From Anaerolineales bacterium (GTDB lineage: Bacteria; Chloroflexota; Anaerolineae; 4572-78; NAK82), in assembly GCA_020343875.1 (NCBI GenBank), contig CP070811.1, positions 5,092,963 to 5,130,603 of the forward strand: a stretch of 37,641 nt of DNA. Direction: 5' to 3'. How positions within the stretch are numbered: position 1 is the stretch's first letter; each line of letters opens with the position of its first letter. The notes beneath the pieces are model-generated. The model worked only from the letters and a program-made list of their open reading frames with translations, ran no database searches and was not told the origin of the DNA. This document shows positions 26,841 to 35,686 of this stretch, one piece after another. A program made the translations under genes and the position numbers.

Positions 26841-28414
26841 CAGGTCAACTCCATCTGGCGCAGGCCAGGCCTGGGTGCAGCTTGCGTTGCCCGAGGTGAG
26901 GCTGGCCGGGCGTGAGAGCGTGCCCAGTTACGCAAGGCACCGATTTGTGCTTCGAAGGTATGTGATAGGGGTACCGTATTGCTCAGATTACGCAGGATGT
27001 CGTCGTCGCTCAGATCGCGGTCGGCTTCAAAGGCGTCGTACAGACCGGAGATGACCGCCTGCTCAATCTCAGCACCGGAGAAGCCCTCGCACTGCCGGGC
27101 CAGGCGAGTGAGGTCAAAGGCCAGCGGGTCGCGACCTCGTTTGGCCAGGTGAATGGCGAAGATCTCCCGTCGCTCGTCAAAAGCCGGCAGGTCAATGAAG
27201 AAAATCTCATCGAAGCGCCCTTTGCGCAATGCTTCCGGCGGCAAGATTGAGATGTCATTGCTGGTAGCAATGACAAAAACGGGCGATGTCTTCTCCTGCA
27301 TCCAGGTCAGGAAGCTGCCAAAGACGCGAGCTGTCGTCCCGGCATCTGACAGGTGAGAGCTGGCAGCACCGCCCAGCCCCTTCTCCAACTCATCCAGCCA
27401 CAGGACGCAAGGCGCTACCGACTCCGCCAGCCGCAGGGCGGTGCGCATATTCTGCTCTGACGAGCCAACCAGTTGGCTGAACAAACGACCCAAGTCCAGC
27501 CGCAACAAGGGCAACTGCCACTGGCTGGCGACCGCCTTGGCAATCAGACTCTTACCCGCCCCCTGCACGCCGAGCAGCAAAAGCCCCCGGGGCTCCGGGA
27601 GCCCGAACCGGCGCGCGCGCTCGCTGAAAGCCAGGGCCCGCTTGGCCAGCCACTCCTTGAGCAACGGCATACCACCCACCAGGGACATATCCTCTTCAGC
27701 CTCGAAGTACTCCAAAATCTGCGACCGGCGGATAATCTGCTTCTTTTCGGCTACAATCACGTCCAAGTCCAGGCAACGGGTCATCACCAACGATTTGGCG
27801 AAGACGTTCTCCGCCTCAGTACACGTCAGGCCTCGGGCAGCGTTGAGCACCTTTTCGCGGACATCATCGCCCAGCTTCAAGCGCACGCCACTGATCTCAC
27901 GCGCCGAGCGGATGACCCGCTCCAGAGATTGGGACAGTTCCTCGAGCGTGGGCAAGGAATAATCGAGAACAGTGATGTCCTTCTCCAATTCAGGCGGGAA
28001 TTTCAAGATGGGAGACAGAATAACCAGCGTCTTACGACTCTCCTTAAGTTGGTTGGTAATATCACGCAACTTGCGGGTGACGATAGGCTGGTCGGCAGCA
28101 GGTCGCAACTCGTCGAGGAAAGGGTGAAAATCCTTGAGCACAAAGAGGGCCGCTTCTTGCGACACAGCGATATAATCCAGGGCGTGGACGGGGCTGCGGG
28201 TGGCAGGGTCAATGGGGGGCGCATCATAGCCATCCAGTGGAAGGATACCGTCAGTCAGCGTCCAGCCATAAAGCTTCTTGCGCCGCTCAGCCGCCACCAG
28301 GCGTAAGGTCTGCTCGATGCGCCGCTCTTCCCAAGACACAATATATAGTATGGGATATTTCGCACGCACCAATATATTGAGTTCTTCTTCGCGGTCTACC
28401 TGAGTCACCGTCAT
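26840..28414 (-). CDS. AAA+ ATPase, Ycf46 type
   Basis: 524 residues. The N-terminal ~250 residues begin [23 protein letters not shown], a typical start for Ycf46 proteins of cyanobacteria and plastids. The AAA+ domain has Walker A GVQGAGKS (282-289), Walker B VLWLDE (337-342) and the arginine-rich [17 protein letters not shown] segment. In cyanobacteria the family has been linked to CO2 and carbon regulation; its role here is unknown. ATG 28414 is chosen because a near-consensus promoter places transcription initiation within a base or so of it. A reading from 28450 would lie inside that promoter. Confidence 0.85.
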   Translation of the reverse strand: MTVTQVDREEELNILVRAKYPILYIVSWEERRIEQTLRLVAAERRKKLYGWTLTDGILPLDGYDAPPIDPATRSPVHALDYIAVSQEAALFVLKDFHPFLDELRPAADQPIVTRKLRDITNQLKESRKTLVILSPILKFPPELEKDITVLDYSLPTLEELSQSLERVIRSAREISGVRLKLGDDVREKVLNAARGLTCTEAENVFAKSLVMTRCLDLDVIVAEKKQIIRRSQILEYFEAEEDMSLVGGMPLLKEWLAKRALAFSERARRFGLPEPRGLLLLGVQGAGKSLIAKAVASQWQLPLLRLDLGRLFSQLVGSSEQNMRTALRLAESVAPCVLWLDELEKGLGGAASSHLSDAGTTARVFGSFLTWMQEKTSPVFVIATSNDISILPPEALRKGRFDEIFFIDLPAFDERREIFAIHLAKRGRDPLAFDLTRLARQCEGFSGAEIEQAVISGLYDAFEADRDLSDDDILRNLSNTVPLSHTFEAQIGALRNWARSHARPASPRATQAAPRPGLRQMELT

Positions 28415-28421
28415 AGCTTTG

Positions 28422-28450
28422 ACTATAACACAAGCGGGCGGGCTTGTCAA
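28422..28450 (-). promoter_or_regulatory. Promoter giving a leaderless Ycf46-type transcript
   Basis: Minus strand: TTGACA (28445-28450), a 17-nt spacer, then TATAGT (28422-28427). Only 7 nt separate the -10 from the ATG at 28414, so the RNA should begin at or next to the start codon with no SD. Confidence 0.72.
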
Positions 28451-28516
28451 AGTGAACCAGGGTTCAACCCGTTATGTTATGTTCTGCCCGTGTTACAGGC
28501 AGGACTTCGCCCCTGG

Positions 28517-28545
28517 TTGACAAAGATCAGCAAACGTCGTATCCT
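28517..28545 (+). promoter_or_regulatory. Promoter for yraN
   Basis: TTGACA (28517-28522), a 17-nt spacer, then TATCCT (28540-28545), just upstream of the yraN SD. With the minus-strand promoter at 28422-28450 it forms a divergent pair. Confidence 0.5.
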
Positions 28546-28563
28546 GAGACCAGGAGGCTTGCC

Positions 28564-28959
28564 ATGGACTCCTCACGCAGTACCGGCGACTACAAGCGCG
28601 ATCTGGGCCGGCGGGGTGAAGGAATTGCCACCACCTACTTGCAGCAACAAGGCTACATCATACTGGCCCGCAACTGGCGTTGTCCGGCCGGCGAGCTTGA
28701 CATCGTGGCCCGCGATGGAGAGAAACTGGCCTTTATCGAGGTGCGCACACGCCGGGGGGACCGCTTTGGCACGCCGGAAGAGAGCATCACCCCTGCCAAA
28801 CAAGCTCGCCTGGTAGAGCTGGCTCAGACCTACCTGCAAGAGGCATGCCTGACAGACCAGGATTGGCGCATTGACGTGGTGGCGGTTGAGATGGATCCAC
28901 TAGGCAGGCTGAAACGACTCAACTTGATCCGGAACGCGGTTTGGGCCCAGCCGGATTGA
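28564..28959 (+). CDS. yraN: YraN/UPF0102 nuclease-fold protein
   Basis: 131 residues of the UPF0102 family, an endonuclease-like PD-(D/E)xK fold. Recognisable are GRRGEGIATTYL (20s), ILARNWR, GELDIVARDG and the IEVRTRRG strand. GELD and the Glu of IEVR supply the expected acidic and basic residues of the active site. The start at 28564 has AGGAGG 6 nt upstream; earlier in-frame starts lie upstream of the promoter. The physiological role of the family is not established. A CoA-transferase gene follows after 79 bp with its own promoter. Confidence 0.9.
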   Translation: MDSSRSTGDYKRDLGRRGEGIATTYLQQQGYIILARNWRCPAGELDIVARDGEKLAFIEVRTRRGDRFGTPEESITPAKQARLVELAQTYLQEACLTDQDWRIDVVAVEMDPLGRLKRLNLIRNAVWAQPD

Positions 28960-28970
28960 AGACAGGCGCA

Positions 28971-28999
28971 TTGCAGCCACCTCTAAAGCGTGGTAAAAT
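28971..28999 (+). promoter_or_regulatory. Candidate promoter for the CoA-transferase gene
   Basis: TTGCAG (28971-28976), a 17-nt spacer, then TAAAAT (28994-28999), about 40 nt upstream of the ATG. Confidence 0.45.
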
Positions 29000-29038
29000 G
29001 CCGCCCAGTATTCTAAAATCTGAGCGGCGAGGAGATCT

Positions 29039-30229
29039 ATGCATATCCTGGAAGACATTCTTGTCATTGACCTGACCCAAGCCTTAGCCGGGCCCTATTG
29101 TACGATGCTGTTAGGTGACTTGGGAGCCGAAGTCATCAAGATTGAACAACCTGGGGCTGGCGACCAGTCCCGAAGTTGGGGTCCCCCCTTTGTTGAGGGT
29201 GAGAGCACCTACTTCCTCTCGGTGAACCGCAACAAGAAGAGCCTCACCCTTGATCTGAAATCAGATCAGGGCCAAGAGATCATGCACCGGCTTATCAGCC
29301 GGGCTGACGTCTTCATCACCAATCTGCCACGCCAGAGTTCGCGCCGCAAGACGGGTGTAGACACAGAGACACTCATGGCTCTCAACCCCCGCCTGGTCTA
29401 CGTTTCAATCACCGGTTATGGCACAACTGGTCCCTACGCTGAGCGGTCCGGCTATGACCTGATCGCCCAGGGCGAAAGCGGGCTGATGAGCCTCACCGGT
29501 GTGCCGGAAGGCGAGCCAATGCGTTATCCCGTCCCCCTTTCGGATATGACCACGGGCATCTACGCAGTGATGGGTGTGTTGGGGGCCTTGTTGGCCCGCC
29601 AGCGGACCGACCGAGGCCAGGTGCTCGACCTGAGTCTGCTGGAAAGCCAGAGCGCGTGGCTGGCCATCCTGGCCAGCGCCTACCTTAACGCCGGGCAAGA
29701 GCCGCAACGTCTGGGGAACATCCATCCCAACATCGCCCCCTACCAGATCTTCCGGGCCAAGGACAAACACATCATCATCGCCGTGGGCACCCAGCGTCTA
29801 TGGACACGCTTCTGCCAGGTGCTGGGCATCAGCGACACGGTCATGAATGACCCACGATTCGCCACCAACACCGACCGGTTGGCTAATCGCGCAGAATTGG
29901 TGGAACTGCTGCAAAACATCTTGAGCCAGCATGATGCCGATCATTGGCTGGAGGCCTTTCGCGAGGCCCAGATTCCGAGTGGACCCATCAACCCCGTCGC
30001 GGAGACCCTGGCCCATCCCCAGCTTCTGGCGCGTGGCTTCAACGTGGAATTGGAGCACCCGTTGGCAGGGCTGGTGAAATCGCTGGCCAATCCAGTCCAC
30101 TTTTCCGACACACCCGTCAGCTATCGAATGCCGCCCCCCACTCTGGGTGAGCACAACCCGGCCATTCTGCGTGACTTGGGGTTCACCCCGGAGGAAATCA
30201 GCACATTTGAGGAGCAAGGAGTCATCTAA
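29039..30229 (+). CDS. CaiB/BaiF class III CoA-transferase
   Basis: 396 residues, the usual size. Typical N-terminus ILVIDLTQALAGPYCTMLLGDLGAEVIKIE, then NRNKKSLTLDLK and SITGYGTTGPYA. The catalytic aspartate expected at position 169 of formyl-CoA transferase is present at D169 (PLSDMTTG). The enzyme moves CoA between carboxylic acids through aspartyl anhydride intermediates. The acid pair cannot be assigned, because the neighbours (yraN, a DUF2877 protein) give no pathway. SD GAGGAG is 4 nt from ATG. Confidence 0.93.
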   Translation: MHILEDILVIDLTQALAGPYCTMLLGDLGAEVIKIEQPGAGDQSRSWGPPFVEGESTYFLSVNRNKKSLTLDLKSDQGQEIMHRLISRADVFITNLPRQSSRRKTGVDTETLMALNPRLVYVSITGYGTTGPYAERSGYDLIAQGESGLMSLTGVPEGEPMRYPVPLSDMTTGIYAVMGVLGALLARQRTDRGQVLDLSLLESQSAWLAILASAYLNAGQEPQRLGNIHPNIAPYQIFRAKDKHIIIAVGTQRLWTRFCQVLGISDTVMNDPRFATNTDRLANRAELVELLQNILSQHDADHWLEAFREAQIPSGPINPVAETLAHPQLLARGFNVELEHPLAGLVKSLANPVHFSDTPVSYRMPPPTLGEHNPAILRDLGFTPEEISTFEEQGVI

Positions 30230-30340
30230 CGGTGGTTGGGAGATGTCAGAATCACCAGCGCTAGGCGAACCACAAGTGATCCCGATTGACTTTGCCTTCA
30301 TTCACAATCTTGAGAGTTGATCGAGTAAGGAACACGCACC

Positions 30341-31252
30341 ATGGGAACGACAGGTACGCTGCAGGCAATTTCGATCAGCCGGCCCGTTCAGCAAAGACTG
30401 GAGCAGCAGGGCTTCGAGGGCCGTGTGCTCAGCGTACACCAGGTGGCCTGCAACCTCATTGATGAGGATAGAAACGTGATTACGTTGCTGGCGCCATCGG
30501 CCGGAGATGGGCCGTTCAGCATTGTGATTGACTCAGCGTTCGATGACCTGTCGGTGGATGATCCAATCCTGGCCGATGCGGCTCGCCTGGTTGTGGGCGA
30601 TATGACAGTGAGTTTGGACGGCGCATCCATCTGGGAGCCACGCCCGGATTGGCCGCGGCTGCGCATGGCCGGAGAGCACATCTCGAGAGCCTTCGTGGCC
30701 TTCGACGAGTGGGCGCCCTCGGCCATTTGGGGCGGATTGGCTCACATCACGGGGGCCGACCAGTATGCAGAGGGCAAACCCACTTTTATGGCCCGCCTGG
30801 CGCGAGGCAAGGAGGCCTACAGCCATCTCATCGTGGAAGGTCTGGGTGAAGGGAAGCGCGACTCGCTTATGGCGGGGGCCCGCCTGCTGGCTGGCCTGGG
30901 GCCTGGTGGCACGCCCGCAGGGGACGATTTCCTGGTCGGGGTGATGGCCGCCATGTGGCTGCTGGGCGACCAGGCCGACGCCCCGGCTATCGCCGGCACA
31001 GCAGCCCCACGCACCTCTGCCCTGAGCGCCGCTTTCTTGCGCGCAGCCGGGCGTGGCGAGTTCATAACGCCCTGGCATACGCTGGTGGAGGCACTGGCCA
31101 GCGCTGACCTGGCTCAAGTGGAACAGGCAGCCATGCGCATGGAAAGCTTTGGCGCCTCCTCTGGCGCCGACGCCCTGGATGGGTTTATCCTGTCTGGCCG
31201 ACGCCTAATGGCCCAGTACGCAACATGTCAACAAGCGGAGGAACCGATATGA
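30341..31252 (+). CDS. DUF2877-family protein
   Basis: 303 residues. The conserved signature GLGPGGTPAGDDFLVG (185-200) identifies DUF2877. As I recall, a member of this family (AllH) takes part in a carbamoyltransferase of allantoin breakdown; the FdrA and DUF1116 partners of that system are absent here, so I do not transfer the function. ATG at 30341 has AAGGAA 8 nt upstream. The stop overlaps the next start as ATGA. It follows the CoA-transferase by 111 bp on the same strand. Confidence 0.82.
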   Translation: MGTTGTLQAISISRPVQQRLEQQGFEGRVLSVHQVACNLIDEDRNVITLLAPSAGDGPFSIVIDSAFDDLSVDDPILADAARLVVGDMTVSLDGASIWEPRPDWPRLRMAGEHISRAFVAFDEWAPSAIWGGLAHITGADQYAEGKPTFMARLARGKEAYSHLIVEGLGEGKRDSLMAGARLLAGLGPGGTPAGDDFLVGVMAAMWLLGDQADAPAIAGTAAPRTSALSAAFLRAAGRGEFITPWHTLVEALASADLAQVEQAAMRMESFGASSGADALDGFILSGRRLMAQYATCQQAEEPI

Positions 31253-31458
31253 GCGAGCAGATCATCGTAACCATCAATCGTCGTGATCGGACCATGGTCT
31301 TTCCAGTCAGCGAACGAGACAAACTGCGAGAACTGCTCAAAGACCGCATCTGGTGGGACCGACGCAGCAACCGCTGGGCCGGTCGCGGGGAGGTGGAGGA
31401 ACTCAAGGAGATGCTGGAGGGTGGCGGCTACCAGGTTAAACTCATCGGCGCGCGCTGA
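31249..31458 (+). CDS. Small basic protein coupled to the DUF2877 gene
   Basis: 69 residues: a beta-rich N-terminus (QIIVTINRRDRTMVFPV) and a central charged helix with WWDRRSNRW. No recognised domain, signal or membrane helix. The start at 31249 has GGAGG 7 nt upstream and shares ATGA with the DUF2877 stop, so the two are translationally coupled. An upstream in-frame ATG (31225) lies before that SD and is not preferred. Function unknown. Confidence 0.75.
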   Translation: MSEQIIVTINRRDRTMVFPVSERDKLRELLKDRIWWDRRSNRWAGRGEVEELKEMLEGGGYQVKLIGAR

Positions 31459-31586
31459 TTAGCGGCCAGACATTCCAGACAAGCAGCTGCCAGACGAAAT
31501 GCTTCGGGCCAGCCAGGCAGTTCTGGCTGGGGAGCACGATACAGGGAATGCCTGGCCCTTATTTTCGGGATTTGCCTTGCTTGTAC

Positions 31587-32316
<730 letters not shown>

Positions 32317-32324
<8 letters not shown>

Positions 32325-33180
32325 TTGACAGCCTCCTCTCCATGGCCTTTACCCCCATGGACAAACACAGGGTCATCACCAGGTAGAGAAAGGCCACCAT
32401 GTTCCACGTTTCAAAGGTACGGAAGGTGCGGGCTCGATTCAGTTTGCCCAACTGTGTCAGCTCACGGATGGCCAGCGCTGATAGTAGCGACGAGTCTTTG
32501 AGCATAGAGATGAAGTCATTGCCCAGCGGCGGCAACACCCGTCGAATGGCCTGGGGCAGGATCACGTAGCGCATGGCCTGAAAATAGCTCATGCCCAGGG
32601 AGCGGGCTGCCTCCATCTGGCCACGCTCAATGGACTCGATGCCCGCTCGAAAGACCTCCGCCTCGTACGCCCCATAGGCCACCGCCAGGCCCAGAACCCC
32701 ACGCACCGACATGTCAATGCCTTGGATACTAAGGGCGGCGAAGGACTGGCCCAGATTGAAGAGAAAACCAGTTGATACTCGAGCCGTCAGAAAGTCACCT
32801 AGGCCGTTCACACCGTCGATGAGGAGAGGCGTGACCACAAATGCCCAGTAGATGAGCTGAACCAGGATGGGGATGCCCCGCACCACCTCCACATACAGGG
32901 TGGAAACTGTATAAAAGATCGGGTTCGTGGACACACGGCCCAGGCCGGTGATCAGCCCGATCACAGTGGCTACCGCGTAGGCAACCAGGGTGCTGAGGAT
33001 GGTCAGCTTGACACCCACCCACAGAAACTTAAGGGTGTCGCTGTAAGTGGTCGACGTGACCACGTTGTAGGCGATCAGGAGCCCCAGGAGGAGCACAATC
33101 AGCACCCACCATGGCAATCGCTCCAACGACACCGGCGCCAGCCGGCCGGTCCGCTTGGTTTTCACAGCGTCATTCGTCAT
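32317..33180 (-). CDS. Polar amino acid ABC transporter permease
   Basis: 287 residues, HisM/GlnP-type. Membrane segments start near [17 protein letters not shown]. The EAA coupling loop is [25 protein letters not shown]. The periplasmic loop between helices (about 115-155, ending in IDMSVRG) is longer than in most family members. ATG 33180 has GGAGG 10 nt upstream; a TTG one codon earlier would be 7 nt from it. A much longer reading of this frame (to 33861) is dppC read out of frame. No SBP_bac_3-type binding protein is present nearby. Confidence 0.9.
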
Positions 33181-33254
33181 CAATAGAGTACCTCCATGAG
33201 TGAGTAGACGATATGCTTGCCCATCAGGGGGCAACCCAGCCGCGAGCCTCCTGC

Positions 33255-34517
33255 CTACAACCGCAAACGGGGGTCCAACGCGTCGCGCAAACCATCCCCC
33301 AGCAGGTTGAAACCCAACACGCTGAGCATAATGGCCAAGCCAGGGAATAGCACCGCCCACCAGGCACCTGTGGTCAGAAAGCGGTAGCTGTCGCCCAACA
33401 TGGCGCCCCATTCCGGTTCGGGGGGGATGGCACCCAGCCCCAGGAAGCCCAGCGCCCCCGCCCACAGGATGGCGCTGGCCAGGCCCATGGTTGACTGGAC
33501 GATGATGGGCGACAGGGTATTGGGTACAATGTGGCGGAAGAGGATCCGCCCTTGGCCCACCCCCACTGACAGCGCGGCGGCGACGTACTCTTCCTGGACC
33601 ACACTCAAGACCGTGGAACGCACCAGCCGGGCGTATACCGGGATGCCCACAAAGCCAATAGCGATCATGCCTTTGTCCAGGCCCGGCCCCAGCATAGCCA
33701 CGATGGCGATGGCCAGCAGAATGCCCGGAAAGGCCAAGATGATGTCCATCAACCGCATGATGATGTTGGCGACCAGCGAACCGCCCAGTGGCCTGGCCAC
33801 CAGCCCGCCGATCAGCAGGCCCAACACTCCGCACGCAGTAGCGGTGTAGGGGCTGACCCACAGGGCCAGGCCGCCGCCCAGCAGCAGACCTGTGCCAGAG
33901 AAGAAAAGGGTGCGCTCAGGCTTGCCGGCCCACAGCTCCTCAAAAAAACCGGCTGCCATCCCCAGCAGGCAAAAGAGAAGGGCCTGGAAAAGCTGCCCAG
34001 CGATCCAGCCCAGCAAGCCTCCCAGAACGAGCCCAATACCGCCGAAGAGGACCATACGCCCCCCCCGGCTCAGCGGCATACTCTCATAGAATCCGGCCGC
34101 CAGGCCGAGCAGGCCCCCAATCAGCAACGAAATGCCTACCGCCACGATGCCCACCCGCAACGAGTTCCAACCACCGTGGACGACACGGCGAAAGACGTCA
34201 CGCCCCAGCTTGTCCGTGCCAAAAGGGTGAATGCCTTCAATCTCCTCAGTCGCAACCAGATTAGGCGCCTTCAACTTCAGAGAATAGTCCAGGTCGATCT
34301 TGGGGTCATACTCCCAGAAGAAATGAGCTAACACGGCAGACAGCACGAAAATAGCCACAATGACCAACCCCAGCCGGGCTGTGTTGCTGGAGATCAGGCG
34401 TCGCCAGGCATCTCCCCACAGCGATCGATGCTCGCGCACCGCAAAATCGATGAGACCCATCTCGCCAGGTGGTATTCCCGCTCCGCTTCGCTCCGAGGTG
34501 CTTTCCATATCCACCAT
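33255..34517 (-). CDS. dppC: Peptide-type ABC permease DppC with duplicated glycine-rich insert
   Basis: 420 residues versus about 280-310 for normal DppC/OppC. Residues 1-145 and 249-420 follow the family (HPFGTDKLGRDVFRR; MRLMDIILAFPGILLAI; EAA region around EYVAAALSVGVGQGRILFRHIVPN). Between them, about 146-248 is an insert of hydrophobic, glycine-rich helices. Its first part repeats with an exact 48-residue offset: LLGLAAGFYE (136-145) and LLGMAAGFFE (184-193); FGGIGLVLGGLLG and FSGTGLLLGGGLA. SD GAGG overlaps the dppB stop codon, 5 nt before ATG, so dppB and dppC are coupled. Confidence 0.88.
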   Translation of the reverse strand: MVDMESTSERSGAGIPPGEMGLIDFAVREHRSLWGDAWRRLISSNTARLGLVIVAIFVLSAVLAHFFWEYDPKIDLDYSLKLKAPNLVATEEIEGIHPFGTDKLGRDVFRRVVHGGWNSLRVGIVAVGISLLIGGLLGLAAGFYESMPLSRGGRMVLFGGIGLVLGGLLGWIAGQLFQALLFCLLGMAAGFFEELWAGKPERTLFFSGTGLLLGGGLALWVSPYTATACGVLGLLIGGLVARPLGGSLVANIIMRLMDIILAFPGILLAIAIVAMLGPGLDKGMIAIGFVGIPVYARLVRSTVLSVVQEEYVAAALSVGVGQGRILFRHIVPNTLSPIIVQSTMGLASAILWAGALGFLGLGAIPPEPEWGAMLGDSYRFLTTGAWWAVLFPGLAIMLSVLGFNLLGDGLRDALDPRLRL

Positions 34518-34524
34518 ATTAACC

Positions 34525-35577
34525 TCAATCGTAGTGAATGCGTGGGTCTATGAAGGCGTAGGATACATCTACCAATAGATTGACAATCACAAAGATGAGC
34601 GCGATGAGCAACGTGCCGCCCTGTACGATAGGGTAATCGCGGCCCAGGATGGCGTCATAGACCCATTTGCCGATACCAGGCCAGGCGAAAATGGTTTCGG
34701 TCAGGATGGCGCCCGCCAGGAGCGTACCGGTCTGGAGGCCGATGATGGTGATGACGGGCAGGAAGGCGTTTTTAAGGGCATGCCGGAAGAGGACCACCCC
34801 TTCGCGCAGGCCTTTAGAATGAGCCGTGCGGATATAATCCGCACTCAGCACGTCCAGCATACTGGAGCGCGTCATACGGGCGATGATGGACATGGGATGA
34901 GTGGCCAGAGCCACGGCTGGTAAAGCCAGATGTTGTAGCGTATTCGCCAGAGCCGGTCCATTACCAGTGACAATGCTGTCGATGAGGTAGAAATTGGTCA
35001 CTACTTCGAGCTCTATGTCGTGATCCAGACGGCCCCCGATGGGCAGCCAGTCCAGGGCCACGGCGAAGACCATCATCTCCATTAGGCCCAGCCAGTAGAT
35101 GGGTATGGAAACGCCCATCAGAGAACCGATCATGCTGGAGGCATCCAGCACGGAGTTACGGCGGGCAGCCGAAACGATGCCGGCTGTCACCCCCACCATG
35201 ACCCCGATCAAGATAGAAACCAGGGCCAGTTCAGCTGTAGCCGGGAAACGTTCTTTGAGAGTCTCGGCGATAGGGATGCGGCGGTGAATCGAAGCACCCA
35301 AATCCCCACGAAAAAGGCGGCCCAGGTAGCGCAGATACTGGCTGTCAAAAAAGCCTTTAACGTCACCCTGCTCCAGCGCCTCCCGGTCCAGGAACTGGGG
35401 ACGATTGAGGCCCAACTGCTCGCGGATGCGCTCCACGTTTTCCTGGCCTGCATGCTCCCCCAACATAGCCACAGCCGGGTCACCGGGAATGAGACGTAGA
35501 AAGAGAAAAATCACCACTGTGACACCCACCAGGGTGGGAATCATGGAGATAAGACGGCTGACGATATATCGCGTCAA
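34525..35577 (-). CDS. dppB: Peptide-type ABC permease DppB
   Basis: 350 residues of the DppB/OppB family: TRYIVSRLISMIPTLVGVTVVIF at the start, LIPGDP, RGDLGASI, and the EAA region RTAHSKGLREGVVLFRHALKNAFLPV. The start is TTG at 35577, because GGGGGTG lies just upstream; GTG at 35583 is the alternative. The SD is the 3' arm of a 9-bp hairpin (35583-35604), so translation may be conditional. No peptide-type ATPases (DppD/DppF) are in the window. Confidence 0.92.
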   Translation of the reverse strand: MTRYIVSRLISMIPTLVGVTVVIFLFLRLIPGDPAVAMLGEHAGQENVERIREQLGLNRPQFLDREALEQGDVKGFFDSQYLRYLGRLFRGDLGASIHRRIPIAETLKERFPATAELALVSILIGVMVGVTAGIVSAARRNSVLDASSMIGSLMGVSIPIYWLGLMEMMVFAVALDWLPIGGRLDHDIELEVVTNFYLIDSIVTGNGPALANTLQHLALPAVALATHPMSIIARMTRSSMLDVLSADYIRTAHSKGLREGVVLFRHALKNAFLPVITIIGLQTGTLLAGAILTETIFAWPGIGKWVYDAILGRDYPIVQGGTLLIALIFVIVNLLVDVSYAFIDPRIHYD

Positions 35578-35582
35578 GAGCA

Positions 35583-35628
35583 CCCCCTGTTTAGGAACAG
35601 GGGGCGTGGCATAGGGCCACACCCCCTG
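35583..35628 (-). promoter_or_regulatory. Mutually exclusive hairpins controlling dppB translation
   Basis: In minus-strand RNA three segments compete. A (35616-35628, CAGGGGGUGUGGC) pairs with B (35598-35610, GCCACGCCCCCUG), 13 bp with one G-U, loop CCUAU. B can instead pair with C (35583-35591, AACAGGGGG), 9 bp, loop CCUA. C contains the dppB SD. A-B frees the SD; B-C hides it. The A-B G-U pair would be a C-A mismatch in the other strand, so the structure is adapted to the dppB transcript. Confidence 0.65.
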
Positions 35629-35686
35629 CGCAAAAGCTTACATGGCTCCCTATTCTTCGCCGTACGTAGTCACAAGCCAGAGCCTG

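Noticed and set aside
31509..31530. CCAGCCAG/CTGGCTGG hairpin between convergent genes, considered as a terminator
   Set aside because: The stem is perfect but no U-tract follows on either strand; left unassigned.
33181..33861. Apparent N-terminal extension of the amino-acid permease
   Set aside because: It is dppC read in another frame; the His/Gly/Arg-rich translation is not protein-like and a good SD precedes the ATG at 33180.
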